This document shows positions 47,551-60,700 of a stretch of 64,000 bases of DNA, in pieces. The notes beneath the pieces were generated by a model. It worked only from the letters and a program-made list of their open reading frames with translations, ran no database searches and was not told the DNA's origin. Location: positions 15,900,501-15,964,500 of the forward strand of contig NC_134963.1 of NCBI RefSeq assembly GCF_965638725.1, read 5' to 3'. The position numbers were made by a program, and so were the translations under genes. This stretch comes from Aptenodytes patagonicus. Lineage: Eukaryota > Chordata > Aves > Sphenisciformes > Spheniscidae. Numbering within the stretch: the first letter of the stretch is position 1; each line of letters opens with the position of its first letter.

Positions 47551-48108
47551 ATGAGCTGGGTGCAACAGCTGTTGGTCCTGTGAACATCACTTACGCCATA
47601 GCGGGAAGCGAGTCCTTTAGCTGGGTAGGTGTTTGAAGAAAGATCTCATGTGCAGGAGAGGTTGGTGCGTGCCTTTACCTTCACCTTTCCCAGCGTCGGC
47701 CCATGGAAAATGTGAGGGCAGGCATGGAGCGGCACAGGCAGCCGGCTGCTGAGCTCCTGCCCAGCCCGAGGCTGCTGGAGGATGTCAGCGATGCTGCCTC
47801 CAGAGTCATATGCAGTTATTTTGGTTTGTGTCTTTACGTAAAAATAGCAAATGCAGAGACTTCCTGTCTTAAGGCTCTGGACGTGCTGACTTCCTAACTC
47901 CAGGGAGCTCAGGCCGTACTTTCAGGGTAAGAGCAGTGCGGCAGCAGTGCTGATTTTGGGTGCAGATGCTGGTTCCTGCACTGCCTTGCAGCTGACTCAA
48001 GGGGTGTAGGCCTACTGATGGGGTGTAGGACTGGCAGACTGGCAGGGCAACGCTGTGATCCAGGCCAGGGAGCTGATGGGAGATCAAAACAAACTCTTGT
48101 TTTTCCAG

Positions 48109-48152
48109 GCTTTTCTGATCTGGACCAAGGGGATAAGACGCTCTGTAAACAG
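48109..48152 (+). other. Exon-like segment, possible cryptic OSBP2 exon
   Basis: These 44 nt are flanked by a good acceptor (CTTGTTTTTCCAG) and donor (ACAG|GTACTG). Following exon 2 in phase 1 they read GFSDLDQGDKTLCKQ without a stop and end in phase 0. The residues do not match the human ORP4 segment expected here, and inclusion would shift the frame of a normal phase-1 third exon. It is therefore more likely a chance pseudo-exon or a poison-exon candidate than a constitutive one. Confidence 0.2.
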
Positions 48153-51049
48153 GTACTGAATCCTTGTGCTGTGGAGTTAGAGCCGAGGATGTCGGTGAAT
48201 TACTTTACACTTTAATGTTCATCTGGCTGATGGTGTTTTGTCCCAATTAGAGATCTCTTAATTAAGGTAAAGAACGAATATGCATTAGATTTGACTATTT
48301 TGCTTGAATCGAAACAAAATTCCTAGTGTTGTGTCCCTATGAGTGCCGGGCGTTGCACAGAGCCCTGGGGTAGGTGTTTACAAGTGGAGGGTTGAGGCTC
48401 TGGATTTGCTGAAAGTCCCTAGGTCCTTCAGGTCAGCTCATGTGGGGAGTCTTCTGAGCTGATTCCTCTTATCCTGAGTGATCCCCAAAACCCATGTGTT
48501 CCCCAGGGCTGCTCTGCAGATCCCGGGTTGATGCATTGGGGCTGTCTTGGCTGGTGGGTGAAAGGGTGGCAAGCAGCCATATGGATTTGTGCCGACAAGG
48601 AGGGAGCATCGATGGCTCTGGGCGGCCAGAAGACTGGGCGAGCGTTGCAGGGGGCAGGCGAGGAAGACAGAGAAGCAGGTTTGTGTCTAATGCTGCCTGC
48701 CCTTCTGGGGAAGGACACGAGGAGCATCCTTACGGCGATCTCCATTCACGGGTGCTGCCTGCTGCCCTGCCTGCTGCAGGGGGATGCGGCAGGAGCCCCT
48801 CCTTGGTATTCCCCACTGGCGCTCAGGAACGTGGGGGCTCTGGTGGAGGTGGCACATCTGGGGAGGAGATGGCTGGGTTCAAGTCAGCTGCTTCTGAGTT
48901 GTTTCCAGCTGATGAGCGCCGGGGCAGTCTCGCATGCAGAACAGCTTTTCGGCTCCGTACAGTTTTCAGCAGGCGAGGAGCACCCAGGAGAGGGAAGGGG
49001 GGGTGTCCTTGCTTCCTGGTGCTCTGAGGTCCTTTGGAGTCCTTCTCTCCTTGCATCCAAAAAAGGACAATTAATGTGGAATTAATTAATTTAAAAAAAA
49101 ATATATGCTTGACCTCTTTTTGGAAATGTTTTAAAGATGAGCCACACTTGGGTTGCTACTGAGAATAAAACATGCTTGAGTGTAAGCTGGGGTTCTCCAT
49201 TCATTTGTATTTCTGCAGAAATCAGTGGTCCCTCACTGCTTTCCTGGCATTTGGGATTTGATGGGGTGTAGGACTGGCAGATGGGGTTAACTCTGCAAAT
49301 ACCTTGACTACTGGGAGACTGTTTTGGGGTGGATGAAGAGAGTCTTTTCCCCCAGTAGTTCTCTTGAAATAAACAGATATAAAAGCATTTTCAACCTGAC
49401 TACTGGCTAGCTCGAGCTGCGCACTGAGAGATGCCATTTTCACAGGACTGATTTCCACTTCTATTTTTAAGAAATTGCAAAACTTATACCCAAACCAAGT
49501 GTGAGATGGGAGACTTTGCTGTGCCCTCTTGTGTGTAACTGAAGGAGCTCTAGTTTCCCCTCTACCTGGTGCATAGCTGGGACTATTTTGGTAACAAGCT
49601 GTGAGCTGGGGCGTGAGTAAGTACTGATAGATGTCACCTGAGAAAGCTTGCTGTCCTCATCCTGCTTCACTGGTGAGAAACCTGCCTAGTGATACTGGGT
49701 GGATTAGCGGCAGAAAGTGAGAGTAGAGCTGAGTTGCTGTCTTAGCTCTCTCCTCAATTACCACGTGGTGCTTAATTCCTCTAAAATAAATGTGTAGTGT
49801 AACATTAGGACAGAAGGATCCCAGACCCAGTTGGACGGCTCGCCTCTAGCCTCTGCTCAGCCAAATCTGGTATTCCTATTTCTAGCTGGGTTTATAAAGT
49901 GTTGGTGAAGTCATAGTAAACTTGATTTGCCCACATATGGTACCCAGCTCCGTCACCCCATGGAAAGAGCAGGCGTGTGCTCAGTGTGGCCCTGTGCTGT
50001 TTATCTGTCCTGAAAATCAGATTTCTGTAATCACCCTCTGTTTGCATTACTGTAAGCTCTTGAATAATTCCAGCCTTCTCCGCTCACCATATTGTACCCG
50101 CATCACCCCTTGGATTTTTGTCAGCTCTTGCATCGGCCTCTTGACAACTTCAGCTTTGTAGAGCGGCGGCGGCAAAGGAACGCTTTTATCTGCTCCTTAT
50201 GCTCGCTCTTCTCTCTGCAGTTGTGGCTTGGAGGATGCAAACTTAAAAGTGTTTGATGACTGTGGTTAATATACCTTTTTTATGGCAGTAAAAATACCCT
50301 TTCTTTTTAGGGCAGTATCATGAGATACAGGAATTAATTACATGAATGGTGAATATATGAGAATTATTTTCTTGGCTATGTGATGAGGGGGTGTTTGGAA
50401 AAGCCTGCAAGGGGAAGGTAGAAATCTGTTGCTGGTATTTTAAACGCTAGGTATTGTGTTGGAAAACTCCCCAAAATGAACTTGGGCTGCTTGGTGATTG
50501 ATTAGAGAGGTGAGAGAGTCGGTGACTTCTTTTAACCCCCTGCTTGGGGGTTCCTGGGAGGAGAGAGGAAGAAATCCACGCTGTGATTCGGGTTGTCGCC
50601 TGAACCGGTGAAGATTTCAGGCTGACTGAAGGCAGGTTTTTGGTGTTCATGGTACTAAAAAAACAGGAGTTAACTGGATAGGTCAGTGCTCACATCTGTG
50701 CCAAGACCAATTCCCCTGCCAACCTCCCTCAAAGGCATCTGGTGCCTCGTGCCGAGGTCGGGGCTCAAGAGACGTCAGTGCAGCAACAAAGCTGGAAATG
50801 GCCAAGAAAAGAGCAAAAGAGAAGACGTGTGTTTGCTCTGTGCGCAGCTGTGATGCTCGCTTCCTGGAGAGGCCCTGGCTCTCATCACACCAGCTCACAA
50901 AGTTTTCAGCAGAACTTAAAAGAAGAAACCAAAAAACAAAACCCAACAACAAACCAAACAGGCACAAGATTAACCAGACAAATAAAACCTTCTCCACCAA
51001 GGGAAGGTAGATGATGGAAACTGGATTTTCCATCTGGAAGAATGACAGC

Positions 51050-51330
51050 TGAAGGTGCCGTGTGGAAGACAGTAAATGCTTCAGGAAAAGATGGGGATAA
51101 TTGCTTATAACAAGAACAAGGAGGAAATTATTAGGTCACAGGTTTAAATGAAGCAGGAATAATTAATATTTTGTACAACACAAAACTACATGGTGGCACT
51201 TGCTGCGGGAAGCCAGAAAATCCAGAGGGACTGAACAGATTTGGGCACAATTTCATGACTCGTGGATGAGAGCTGTAACTTTCTGTATATGAAATGCAAC
51301 CCAGGAGGTCCTTAAGCAGCGCAGCACTAA
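51050..51330 (+). mobile_element. Ancient CR1-like LINE 3' remnant (tentative)
   Basis: The stretch GGGGATAATTGCTTATAACA, followed by AGGAGGAAATTATTAGGTCAC, ATTTTGTACAACACAAAACTAC and GGTGGCACTTGC, resembles from memory old amniote CR1/L3-like 3' ends, which carry a similar run of landmarks. It is heavily diverged and has no usable reading frame. A repeat-library search is needed to confirm it. Confidence 0.4.
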
Positions 51331-53106
51331 AAGCTAAGCGGCTATGCCCAGAAAAACTACTGCATGTGCCCTGTCCCTTTATTCTATTTCCTAAATACTA
51401 GTTACAGTTTGCTTGCTAGAGAAGAGACGAAGCTGCCTGGGTGTTTGGGCTGACCTCATGCGACCATCCCGGTGAGGCTGCCGCTGGAGCGATGCTCCCT
51501 GAAATCTCTGGGTTGTGCCTGTTGGGCTTCATGCGGCGTTTTCAGCCTCTCGGGGTTGTGTCGCCCGGGGGAGGATTCACTTTGAGACCAACACCCCGGC
51601 GTGGCCATGTGCAGCGTGGATCTGGGATTTGGGATAACGGGGGCTGACTGCTTGGGCTGTCTGGTTATTTTTACTGCCTTAATCGGTTGTTTTCTTCTTA
51701 GCAAACAGGGAGTGGTTAAAAGCAGCTTTACAGGGGCTTGTTTGTAGACTGTAGGAGAGCGGGAGCTTTGAGCGGTGCAAAGGGGGAAGGAGGAGGGTTA
51801 GTGCTGGTGATGCCTTCTGCTCTGGCTCCTGGGATGAATTTCTGCTGCAGCAGAGCGTAAAGGGAAAATACAACTCCGGAGAGAAATAAGGCTGCCGTAG
51901 AGGCCGGTGATCCCACCACAGGTTAGGTGTGCGGTTCGGTCGGCGACAGCCAAGAGGCAGCTGTCAGGGTTGCAGCTCACACAAGCAGGCTGCCAGCAAG
52001 TAGTTCTGCTTCAGCATGCTGGATCCAGTCGTAGTGCCTTTGTAGTAGTATTAAAAAGGATCCATAATTAGTTATTCCTTAGCTTTCCCTTTAATTGCTG
52101 TAGTGCTAATGTCAGTTTTGTTGTTTGATGTATTTTGGCTGTTTTTTTCCTCTTTCCAAGTAAGGGGTTTGTTTGCAAAAGACACTCTGACTTGGGAATG
52201 TGATACTGCAAAGCATCTGCAACCTTCCCTGCCCCGCTCTGTGAATTATCCCGTTGTTTCTTCCTCCCTTTCCACGCAGCAAGCTCCTGGCCAGGTGGCC
52301 TTGGCTTGTGCTTCTGCTCTAGTTGTGGCAGGACCAGACAATCCCCGTCGTTGTTGTCCGTATGCCCTCAACGCCAGCTCATGGCTTGCTGTAATAGTCC
52401 TTGCTATTTCCAGCTCTTTTTACGAAAGCGCTCCCTTTTCCCGTCCTCCTTGTGATGTTTATTCATCCCGTCGTGAACTGTTTTCCCCTCTGTTTGTAGG
52501 GCTCGTGCCTGGAGAGGCACTGGCTGCCAGCGCTCAGTTACCTTGCTCTTCTAATTGTCTTTTTGATCCTTGGAGTCTGGATTTTCCCAGGATAGCTGGC
52601 TGCCGTTAACTGTGCCAGGAGTTGCTGCCGTGGAAAATACAATTGACAGCGCTGCCGAGATGGAGCCGTTTGCTTGGATTTCCCACTCCTAATGATTCCT
52701 GTCTCCTTTCAGTGCCTTCTGCTGCTCACTTGTGTTCCCTTCTGCAGTTGGCAGGATGCTCTGCCTCTTCTGTTTCCCTGTTAAGCTGCAATCGGGATGG
52801 GTTGCTCCGTCTTAGCCACCACCGGCAAGCTGCGGTCAACGCTTCAGCTTCTCCCACTGCAGCCAAAGGGATGCTGTGATGCACGATGGGTGCAGGGTGT
52901 GCAAACCCCCCCTGTAAGTCGAGGCGGCATGGAGGAGGGACAGCCGGAGCCATGCCTGCTCTTAGATGCCGTTGCAGGGGTTTATTGCTGTGTCAAAATG
53001 GAGTTTTTCAAACTTTGGAGAGTTTCAGCCAGTCGCCCCCTTTCAAAAACAGCAAGTGGGATTTCTTTGAGGGCTTCACAGTGGTACTTGGCCTTCGGGT
53101 TTTTCC

Positions 53107-53139
53107 ATATATATATATATATATATATTTTTTTTTTTT
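53107..53139. repeat. (AT)n microsatellite followed by a T run
   Basis: About 11 TA/AT dinucleotides run directly into a stretch of about 12 T on the + strand in OSBP2 intron 2. It is a simple repeat, probably polymorphic. Confidence 0.9.
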
Positions 53140-54706
53140 ATAGGCTCTGAAAAGTCTTTGTTGGTCCTTTGTGTCTTTCTAGTGGTATCCAGAAAAAGAC
53201 TATAATCCTGCTGGCTGTTTCAAGCCCTTTCTTGGGGGTAGCCCTGCGCTAGCTGTGATATGTCACTAATAGAATCGCAAGGCTTAATACTGATCTTACT
53301 TCTGAGCATTCATCTCTGTGCAATAAGGTTATATTAGGCTCAGTTAGGAATAATTATGCTAGTTCTCAGCCTTGCCTGCCTGATGGGGCCTGACGCCCAG
53401 GCTTGGATGCAGGATGCGTTTGGACTGTATCAGAGCACGAAGCTTTCTGCCGGCCGCCATTGGAAATGGTGCCAGTGGGCTACCGGAGCCATCTCAGGTG
53501 GGTTTGGTGGACATCTCCTGTCCTGTGTGCTCTCTGGGCTGCTGCTTTTGATCTCCTAACCTTTTGCCTTCACTACTGAATACCTGACCTTGGGGAGGAG
53601 ACTGTGCAAGCAATCCTTACTTCTCCAGCCCCCTCCGTAATCTGGCTGGCGTCACACCCACGGGCTTTGCTGGCAAAGCTGCATCCTGGTGGCATGGTGC
53701 AGGGTGTGGGTATGGTCTCCTGTGGCTCCCTTCCTCCTTTCACAAGCCTTTGCCTTGCCACAGGCACATTGTAGGTGTGGGGCAAGATCCATCCCTAGCT
53801 GTCACGCAGTGTGATGGGACAGGGTTCCTGGGCATCTTGTGAGGAACGGAAGGGCTCTGCGAGGCAAGGGAAGAGCTTTGGGGCTTGGATGTGCAGAAGA
53901 TGGCCGTGGTCTTCCACATCGGCTGCAGCTGAAAGCTTGGGGATTTGCAGGTGATGGGACTATCAGCAATTGCCCTAAACATGGAGGGTTATGAAGCATT
54001 GACGTCTTTTTAAGTACAGGTGGTTAAAGTGGTCTGAACACACATCTGGCATGTTCTAGGAAATTTAAGTGTTGGGAAGGGGAAAAAAAAAAAGTGATTT
54101 CCCATTTTTGTTGCTTTTAGAGGGCATCTGATCAGCCTGGGAATTTTTCTCAACTGGATAAGTTTGCAGGCCTTGAGATGTGAGGCCCAGGGCGGCGAAT
54201 ACTTGATCAGGTTGTCTGAATATCTGCAGCTGATGAGGTCCTGATGGATGGACATTCAGCTGAAATGGGTCGTGAACAGTCTGAGATCTGCACAGCCTCC
54301 AACTGCTCCCTTCCTCGGGCTGCTGCCTGGCAATGCAAACATGAGGAGGAATCTTTACGATTTTCCAGTATTTCACAAGCTAGGACCACCCCCACCACCC
54401 TTCTTTGCTAATCTGTTTTTAATTCTCCGGTTACTGTTTTCCACTTCACTTGCATGTTGGGATAGAGTTACCCAAGAAATATGCTCACCTCCTTGATTTG
54501 GTGCTGACCACGTGCAATGCTATGTTATGTATTATTCTATTGCAGATGTAATCCACAATAATCGTTTATAGCGAAGGAACACAGAAAATGGTACTTACAT
54601 AACACCACAAATTAAACATTACAGCAGGGAGCTCAGTGGAGACTGCAGCGTGTAGGCCATCTCTGCTGCTGCAGCCTCGTCCTCTGGAGCAAGCGAAGGA
54701 GCTGTG

Positions 54707-54795
54707 CTGCTGCTGCTGCACGTGCTGTGTGGCTGCCCGCTCATTGCTGGCGTGGTGTCGACAGAGTTTATTGTGCAACAGCAGCAGCAGCAGCT
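54707..54795. repeat. CTG / CAG trinucleotide inverted repeat
   Basis: GCTGCTGCTGCTGC at 54,707-54,720 and GCAGCAGCAGCAGC at 54,782-54,795 are exact reverse complements, 61 bp apart. The pair can form a 14-bp stem. It lies in OSBP2 intron 2 and does not encode a polyglutamine tract of any recognised gene. Confidence 0.85.
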
Positions 54796-57700
54796 AAACG
54801 CAAGGGAAAGACTGGCAAAATGCTCCAAGATGATCTTATAATTTAAAAAATACCCCACAATCAGGTGTGGGGCGGTACTGGGGAAGCAGAACGTGTTAGC
54901 GTTGCAAACACGTGGTGTACAAGTGTGGTTCAGAAGTAGGATGGAAAACAATGTCCCAGCTCATGGTGCTCTCCACCGCTTCTGCAGGACATGCTCTTCC
55001 ACCTGCCCGGCAGCACAGGTACGTCCCCACCGCCTCCATTGGCGTGTTCTGCTGCCTCGGGGAGCAGGAGGAAGGGGGAAGCCTGCTGCTTCGCTTTCCC
55101 AGCAGTCGCCTTGCACTTTTACGCTCTTGGCAGACTTGTGGCACGAACTCACAAAGCACGTTTTAGGGCTCCTAAAATACAGCTGCAGAAGTTGGAGCTT
55201 AAGCAGGCTGCGTGCGGTGAGCTGTGCTCCGCGGCAGTGACAGAGCCTGCTGCCTGGCCTCAGTGCAGCTGCTTTTTGGAGCTTTTTGGGCTCCTGTGTG
55301 TACTCGGTGTTACAGGCGAGGCTGCATTAATAAACCCCCTGAAAATCAATAACTGAATGTGACTGTGCAGAGGAGGGAAGGGGGCGAGGGTTTCATTAAC
55401 AGCTGCTGCAGCAGGAGCGGTGCAGCGGTGGGCAGGAGCCTCTGCTCCCATGCTCGTGCTCAGAAAGATGCTGCTGCCGGAGGAGGGGGGACGGGATGTG
55501 TGGCACGAGGATACCAGTTGGTGACGAAGACCTTGACATGCTGGATGTGAACACAGCAAACTTCGGGTCTGCCAGATGTCACTGACACTGTGATTTACAG
55601 AATTTTTTGAGTGAAAAGTTGTTTTCATGGTGATCTTAAAGGAAAGCTTTGATTTTTTTTAAATTTTGTTAAGTATAGAACAAGCATTGCTGTTGTGTTA
55701 TAACCCACGTTATTCCTTTTTAGGCTACAAATCTGTTAATGCCACCGTGGCTTCTGTGCAGAATCCCCTCTGCGTGCAGCTGGTGTTGGGGTGAGGGACG
55801 CTGCCTTGGTGGCTTGCAAGTATTTTCAAATCTGCTGAAGTCTGCTGGCGCAGCTGTACTGTGTGGAGCCGCATGAGCCGTTCGGGCCCCTTCTTTCCTC
55901 TGCAGAGCTGGCAGGGTTGTGCGAGGGGGACCTGGGACGGGAGCGGTGAAGGAAAGGGCTCTTTTTTGGCTGAGCTGACGTAGGAGGAGTTTGGTGCAAA
56001 TACACAAGGAGGAAAAATCCTTCCTGGTCCCTTCTCAGTCCCACATCGTGGCTGTAGGAGCTGGAGGTTGGGCAAAATTAGGAGGCTAAAATAGCCCATC
56101 GTAGCAATAGGGACCAGCTCTGTTCTCCCCTTGGCGAGTTGAAGAGCAAATGCTTCACCAGCAAAAATGGGAGAGGGATAAATATCTACGGTGAGGATTG
56201 TGCTACTCCTCGAGTTGATAAGTATCAAGGAAAAATGGTGACAGAATGCTTTCTATTTTGCGGTATTTGTATTTACTACAAATTTGTTCTTGTTTTTAAA
56301 AGTGCTGTGTATTCTGTTGTTACTGTTTTATTTTCCTCCTGTGCCCATCTTCTGTGTTTCTTAAAAATCTGTGTTTTTTCCTCATTTTGTTATTTATTGA
56401 CCTCTGACCCTGCACTCTGGACAAATGCCACTATTCGCTGTGAGTGAGTGCATGGCTTGAGTAAGTGTTATTTCCCTCATTTCATGTTTTAATGCTGTTT
56501 GTAAATAAATGTTTCCTTTGTCTAATGCTTGGTGTGGTTTTTTTTTTTGTGGCTTCCATTTGATTTCATCACTTCCACACATTTTTTTGACAAAAGAATT
56601 TATCAAGGTCGCTTGTCAAGACTGCAAAGCAAAAATCAGTAAAACCTGGGAAGCTGTGCACATACTTGACCTTAACTCATGTTTAGTTATTTCACTTGGA
56701 GAACGACAAGTGGCACTTGGTTACTTTGCCAGGGTTTGAAACACCCTTTGAAGGGTCCCATCCTTTGCTTGCAGTGGATAAAGTTTTGCTTTATCTGTGT
56801 GTCCAGTCCCTTTCCCTGTGTCGTTTCGAGCGTGTGAAAGAAATGAGGAGCCGTTGCCCTAGTGTTAATCCCTGTAAAGAGCCGGCCAGGCAGAGACCAG
56901 AGCACACCCCGGGAGCCGGTGCTGGCTGCTCTCCGGCTCAAAAACCACTGCCACGTAAATGCTGAAACCCAGAAAGCGCAGCGTGCCTCTGCCCGTGGCT
57001 TGGGTCGAATCCTGTGCCCCATTGTGTGGGGGATTAATCGCCTGATCCCTCCGGCTTTGGTCCGTATGATGTTGACCGGTTTTAAACAGTAACTGCGGAA
57101 GAACGGAGGCAGTAGCTTCAGTTTGCGTTATGTTGGGTTTTTTTCTTTTTTTATCCTTTTGAATGAGGACTTGGCAGTGGCTGGTTTGCAAACCTCAGTG
57201 CACCAGGGTCCTCGGAGCAGGTTGGTATTGGTAGTGGGAAGCAGAGGGCTGCTGTTGCTTGTTGTGCTGTGGTAGAGACTGTTGGATTGATGCCTGCCTC
57301 CGTTAGCAGATGCATTTGCAAGAGAAATAAATGAGTTAAACCTGCTTCCCTTTTGCTGGGTGATCATGGTGTGACCCCTGGCGCGAGCCCACGTCCTGCA
57401 CCTGGCTGCAGTCCAGAAGCACCAGCCCTTCCCATCTGGAGAAGCAAATCCCCTACCTTCGGTAGCAGCTTTCTGCAGCACGGGGCTTCCCCAGGAGGCT
57501 GCCAGCTCTGATGCCCTGAGTGAAGCAGGACACAGGGGCTTGCGGGCGGCAGGGCTCGGCCCCTGCCCAGATCCCCCCTGAGATCTCACCTCAGGGCTGG
57601 GGACGCAGCTGAAGGTCCTGCTTCGTGTGGAGGTAAGGGTGCTTTGAGCTGCTGCCTTCCCATACAGCCCTGTCCTTCCCCTCGCTGCCTCCTCTCAAAG

Positions 57701-60700
57701 GGTGCAGGAATGAGCTGTTGTTGTCCCCCTTCTGTCCCCAGCCCAGGTTTGGTATCTTTTTGCTCATACCAGGGAATGGGGCTGCTCTGGACGGACAGGG
57801 GGAGGGATTTGCCTGTGTAAATTCTTGATTCCCCTGCCTCCTCCCCGCCGCCTTCTCCTGATGTGTAAACTCACGGTAAATTCTTGTCTTGTCATTTGTG
57901 TCCTTTGTCCCTCCAGGGTGGCATGACCATGTGTCCTGAGAACGGGATGGCAATCTGGGCTCCTTTGCATGCCTGCGAGCTGTTTTGAAGTAGTCCTGGG
58001 TTTGTTTTAATAAAACGTGTCCTCGGTGGCTAATTTCCATCATCTGCAAGCGAAGCTGCTCTCAGTACGAAGCGAGCCAGCCCCTGGCAGCTGACACCAA
58101 CGGGCGGGTGGCACCATGCTGCATGCAGCCATCACGTGGGGGGTGAATTTGGGCTCCGTCGGTGGCTGTTCATGCTGTGGCTGGGATCCCTTCTCTGGTG
58201 GACTTCAGAGGGGCTGGCGTTGCAAGTATTTGGGTTTCCAGGTTGAGCTTGGTGCTGCTGCTCTGGTGCACGGTGCCGCGTGGGTTGCAGCGGAGGTGGG
58301 ATGGCCTTGGGCTGCTGCAGCAGAAGCCGGCTGCCTTTCCCATCGGAAACAGGGAAGCTTCGACCTGGCCACGCTCGAGCCCTCTGCCTGGCTTGTGGTG
58401 TGGGTCACTGCTTCGCTATGGAGCTGGAGTGTGGGTGGCTTTCCTGTAGCTTTATCACCCTGGCTGCATTTGGGGGAAGAATTGTCCTTAAGCAAAAGCA
58501 AAGACAAGGTGTAAGGTCCAGAGCAGAGTCTGGTGATGGGCAGGGATGCAGCAGTGGCCGGTACACATCCCATTCCTGAGTGCTTGGCCCAGCACTTGGA
58601 AACCCTGGGGAGCGAGCAAAAAGCCCCCAGGATTTCTTCTGATCTGCAGTGCTCCTCTTGGCCAAATCCTGGCTGCCACCAGCCTTCCACCCTTCCAGCG
58701 ATGGGGCCGGGACCATGCAGGCAGGATGCTTTCTGCCTTAAAAGATGCTTTCAGGTGATGTGGAGCTTCGATTGCTGCTTGGGAATAGCCTGGCTGGATG
58801 TAGGTGTATCCCTGCCTTGCACTGGCCGGCAGCACCTTTGCTGACCCCCAAGACTTCAGCTGGGCAGCAGGACGTGCCGCCAGGCATGGCTGTGGCTGTG
58901 GCAAGCAGTGCCCTTTCCTCTGCTGGGGCTTCTTCAGGTCCCTTTAGCCATGGTTTGGGTGCGGTGAAAGCACGGTCTGGGAGCAGCTGGTCCCAGCTCC
59001 GTCCCACTCAACTTAGCTTAAGTGTCCAATCTGGTTTATTCCTTTAGCTAGTCTCACTTTCCAGTTAGTGACTGCAAACTGCTGCTGCTCTGGGGAGTTG
59101 CTCTGTTACAGGCTTAACCAGCTGTTCAGCTCCTAACTTTCCTCTTTCGTTCAACAAGCACGCGACCATGTCATTCAATCACTGAAATACCTGGATGTGC
59201 CTGAGCAGCTCTACGTCCATGCAGGTTGTATTGGAGAAGCTCACGTCTTTGCTGACCTTGGTAAGCCATCCTTGCGCTGATCCTGCCGTTTGGCTTGTCT
59301 TTTGGAGGGTGGGTGCAGTCAAACAGCCGGCAAGTCCCGGCTTGTCGCTGAGGGTGAGTTTCTCCTTGGCTCTTGTCAGGCGTGCAGCCTATATTCACTG
59401 CGATCTTAAAAATCCCCGTTCCTGCATGGGTGGTAGAAGTGGGAAGAATGATCTGTGTCGTTACTTCTGTGCTGCGCCTGCTAATATTAGCTTCATTTGT
59501 CATTTTGGTAACTGTTAGAGCTGGAGTTGGGATGAAGGTCAACGTGAATGGTCCCTTCTTACTGACCACCGGTGGTGGACTGCTAATTTTAATGTTGTGC
59601 CCGGGTTGGATTTTAATTTGTTGTACCTCTAGGTCTGCGCGGTTGGTGTTCATGACCTACAGCAGCTCGTTCGTGAACCTGGAGCCGTGTAAGGTTGGGA
59701 CCAGCAGTTCACGGAGTGCAGCGCATCGTGAACGTGAGGATGCTACAGACAAGCTGTGCTCTTGTTTAGAGTTGACACAGATGGGAGGGAGCCTGCGTCT
59801 GTAATGAGAAACAAGGGAAATGGCCAATAATTCATGCTGAAGGCAGCGGGGAGCCTGTCGACAGGCTGCTGGGCTGCACAGGGACCCCTGAGCCCTGGCC
59901 GTTCATGGCACTCGTCCGATAAAGAGCAAGCCGACTCTCGAGGGAGGACATCTGGTCAGATCCTCACTTCTGACCCTTGTTGCCACCCGATAAGGCCTCT
60001 GCTGGGATTTCCCAGAGCTGCTGCTGGCATTCAATGGCTGGGTCACACTGGGGAATGGTGGCAGAGGAGGCAGAACTGCTCTGGGGGGAGAAAACAGGCA
60101 GCTGGTGTGGCTTTGCCTCCTCCTGCCGGGTGATGCTGCCTTGCGCCGCGTGTACTGCTTGCATCAAGGGCACTGGGCAGCCCCGAGCTGGGCTCAGCGG
60201 CAGAGCGGGGCTCCACCAGCACATCTGGAGATGCTAAAATCTCACACCTTGAGACGTGGAGGCTTTTCTGCTCTGCACAGTCGCATCACTGGGGGCTTCC
60301 CGGTGCGGTCAGATGGCGTGGTTTCCTCGTGGGGATGCTGATATGCGGAGCTGTGGGTGCTGGAGAGCCTCCGTGGGGAAGGAGGGCAAAACCCTGCAGC
60401 TGGGTCCTCGCACACCCCGGCTCTCGCACCTTGAACTCTCGTTAAGTGGTGAAAATGGATGCTTGTGGCTTAAATTTTTAAGCCAAGCGGGTTTCACCTG
60501 TAAGTGGTTTTTAATACAGTTTTTAATAATGTAACAGGGATTTTCATATGGTTGGGAGCACCAAGGGGGAGCGTTTCCAGCTCACGTAATCAGTTCAGTG
60601 TATTTCGGTGTTATTTTCAGGCATTTAAAATTCCCAAGTGCTTTTTTTTTTTTTTTTTAACTGGCATGGAAAAAGGCTGTTGGAGGAAAATCAATTTTGA

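Noticed and set aside
56990-57030. tRNA-like GGTCGAATCC motif
   Set aside because: Only the T-arm-like piece is present. No matching acceptor stem, D-arm or anticodon arm can be drawn around it.
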